Notes under the pieces: generated by a model
The model's input: only the letters and a program-made list of their open reading frames with translations
Databases searched by the model: none
What the model was told of the DNA's origin: nothing
Program-made: the position numbers and the translations under genes
Part shown: positions 45,146 through 45,883 of the stretch, piece after piece
How the letters are laid out: every line of letters begins with the position of its first letter
Numbering within the stretch: the stretch's first letter is position 1
From: Mesostigma viride
Lineage: Eukaryota > Streptophyta > Mesostigmatophyceae > Mesostigmatales > Mesostigmataceae
Reading direction: 5' to 3'
Length of the DNA stretch: 45,883 bases
NCBI GenBank assembly: GCA_009746045.1
Contig: RPFO01001821.1
Span: 1-45,883, forward strand

Positions 45146-45385
45146 CTATTCCTCGGAATAGTTTTTTTTTATCCATTCCACAAACGCGTTTGTCACAAAC
45201 ACCTTCCATGCTTTCTCAAGAACTTGTCCCCCTGATGTTTTTGAGTATTCAAACTCGTCATCCGAAGAAACCAACTCCGGCACATCCTCCGAGAGGGTCT
45301 CTAAATTGTCATCGGCTTTCCTTTTGCGCTTGTGGTTTCCGAAGCATTTTTTTGGTTCTTCTTCTGACATTTGTTCTGCAACCAT
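45146..45385 (-). CDS. Small charged protein, 74-79 aa, first gene of the array
   Basis: Two in-frame starts exist. The ATG at 45385 would give 79 residues. The ATG at 45370 (74 residues, MSEEEPKKCFGNHKRKRKAD) lies 5 nt after GGTTGCAG, matching the acceptor-then-ATG rule of its neighbours, so I prefer it. A basic patch (KRKRKAD) could be a nuclear localisation signal. An acidic middle (ETLSEDVPELVSSDDEFEY) and an aromatic end (VFVTNAFVEWIKKNYSEE) follow. Function is unknown. Confidence 0.5.
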   Translation of the reverse strand: MVAEQMSEEEPKKCFGNHKRKRKADDNLETLSEDVPELVSSDDEFEYSKTSGGQVLEKAWKVFVTNAFVEWIKKNYSEE

Positions 45386-45439
45386 GGAGTCATTTCGAGG
45401 GGGGTGTGGTTTAACGGGTGCAGATTTAAAGTAATTTGT

Positions 45440-45883
45440 TTTAGGTGAACGATGGTAAAAACTTCATTAGATATTTTAAACGAACGAGAAGCAACAGAAA
45501 CGACGGCGGGCGTAACTATCATGGGAAACTTTGATATCACAAGATCACAATGGACACGAACGCGCTGCAACTTTCACGACATATTCTTCGACATCGAAAA
45601 TAAAAAAGAAACGACGGCGGGCGTAACTATCATGAAACATTGATCTTACAAGAAGCTGACGGGGATGCAACTTTCACGACAAACACTTCGACATCGAAGA
45701 TGCAAAAGAAACGACGGCGGGCGTAACTATCATGGAAAGATTGAGCTTACAAGATGACAAGTTAACTGACGGGGGTGCATCTTTCACGAGATATATTTCG
45801 ACATCGAAAAGGCAAAAGAAACGACGGCGGGCGTAACTAGCACAACCAATGTTGGTCATGTGCTCTTCCAGTAAGACAAGAAA
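45440..45883 (-). repeat. Tandem ~100-111-bp leader repeats carrying the stem-loop motif
   Basis: Motif copies (GAAACGACGGCGGGCGTAAC on plus) start at 45497, 45608, 45708 and 45818, and the array runs off the window edge. Units also share TTTCACGA and CTTCGACATCGAA. It lies upstream of the first gene of the minus-strand array, where a promoter or outron would be expected. Confidence 0.8.

Noticed and set aside
35932-45883. CRISPR-like array (GAAAC-ended repeats)
   Set aside because: Spacing is irregular, copies sit in introns and intergenic spacers of eukaryotic genes, repeats vary, and no cas-like gene is present.

Overview
The window is nuclear DNA from a eukaryote. Coding regions are split by GT-AG introns, there are FAR1/MULE-type transposases, a MYND zinc finger, long microsatellites and many retroposons. 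FAR1-like MULEs and a repeat-rich genome with mixed intron sizes suggest a green alga or other streptophyte/chlorophyte lineage. That is an inference from gene style; the species cannot be named from the sequence. No rRNA, intact tRNA, CRISPR array or bacterial operon was seen.

Layout. 0-4.2 kb holds a spliced gene with a CAA/CAG repeat tract and a small Cys-rich end. 4.3-5.6 kb is a 362-bp tandem repeat. 5.9-10.1 kb holds a nearly intact two-exon FAR1/MULE transposase. 10.8-14.1 kb holds retroposon copies and a 21-bp minisatellite split by an insertion. 14.5-16.2 kb holds weak exons. 16.6-26.3 kb is a nest of retroposons: two full-length ~2.0-kb elements carrying only an L1-ORF1-like gene, a third inserted inside one of them, a LINE ORF2 tail with a PD-(D/E)XK-like motif, tRNA-like short elements, and a 40-bp insert with its own 12-bp target duplication. 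26.3-34.6 kb holds a MULE-like remnant (minus strand), one unrecognised spliced gene (plus strand), microsatellites and more nested retroposons.

34.6-45.9 kb is the most unusual part. At least six coding units lie head-to-tail on the minus strand with spacers as short as about 70 bp. They are a 74-79-aa basic/acidic protein, a MYND protein, a 66-aa protein, two Cys/His proteins that look paralogous, and an eight-exon gene of about 1,837 codons. A 3' splice-site AG lies within 0-6 nt of every start codon. A short stem-loop motif (GAAACGCC, 4-nt loop, GGCGCAACT and variants) recurs 21 times in the spacers, in four introns of the large gene and in a leader array upstream of the first gene. This looks like a polycistronic (possibly trans-spliced) array with a dedicated repeat, and it is the best candidate here for an undescribed system.

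Across the retroposons, ten insertions have 10-12-bp target duplications. Several unrelated families end in the same 3' hairpin (ACTCCCAACGGAGT-like) plus a (TTAA)n or (TTTAA)n tail. This suggests that one LINE machinery mobilises the ORF1-only elements and the short elements.
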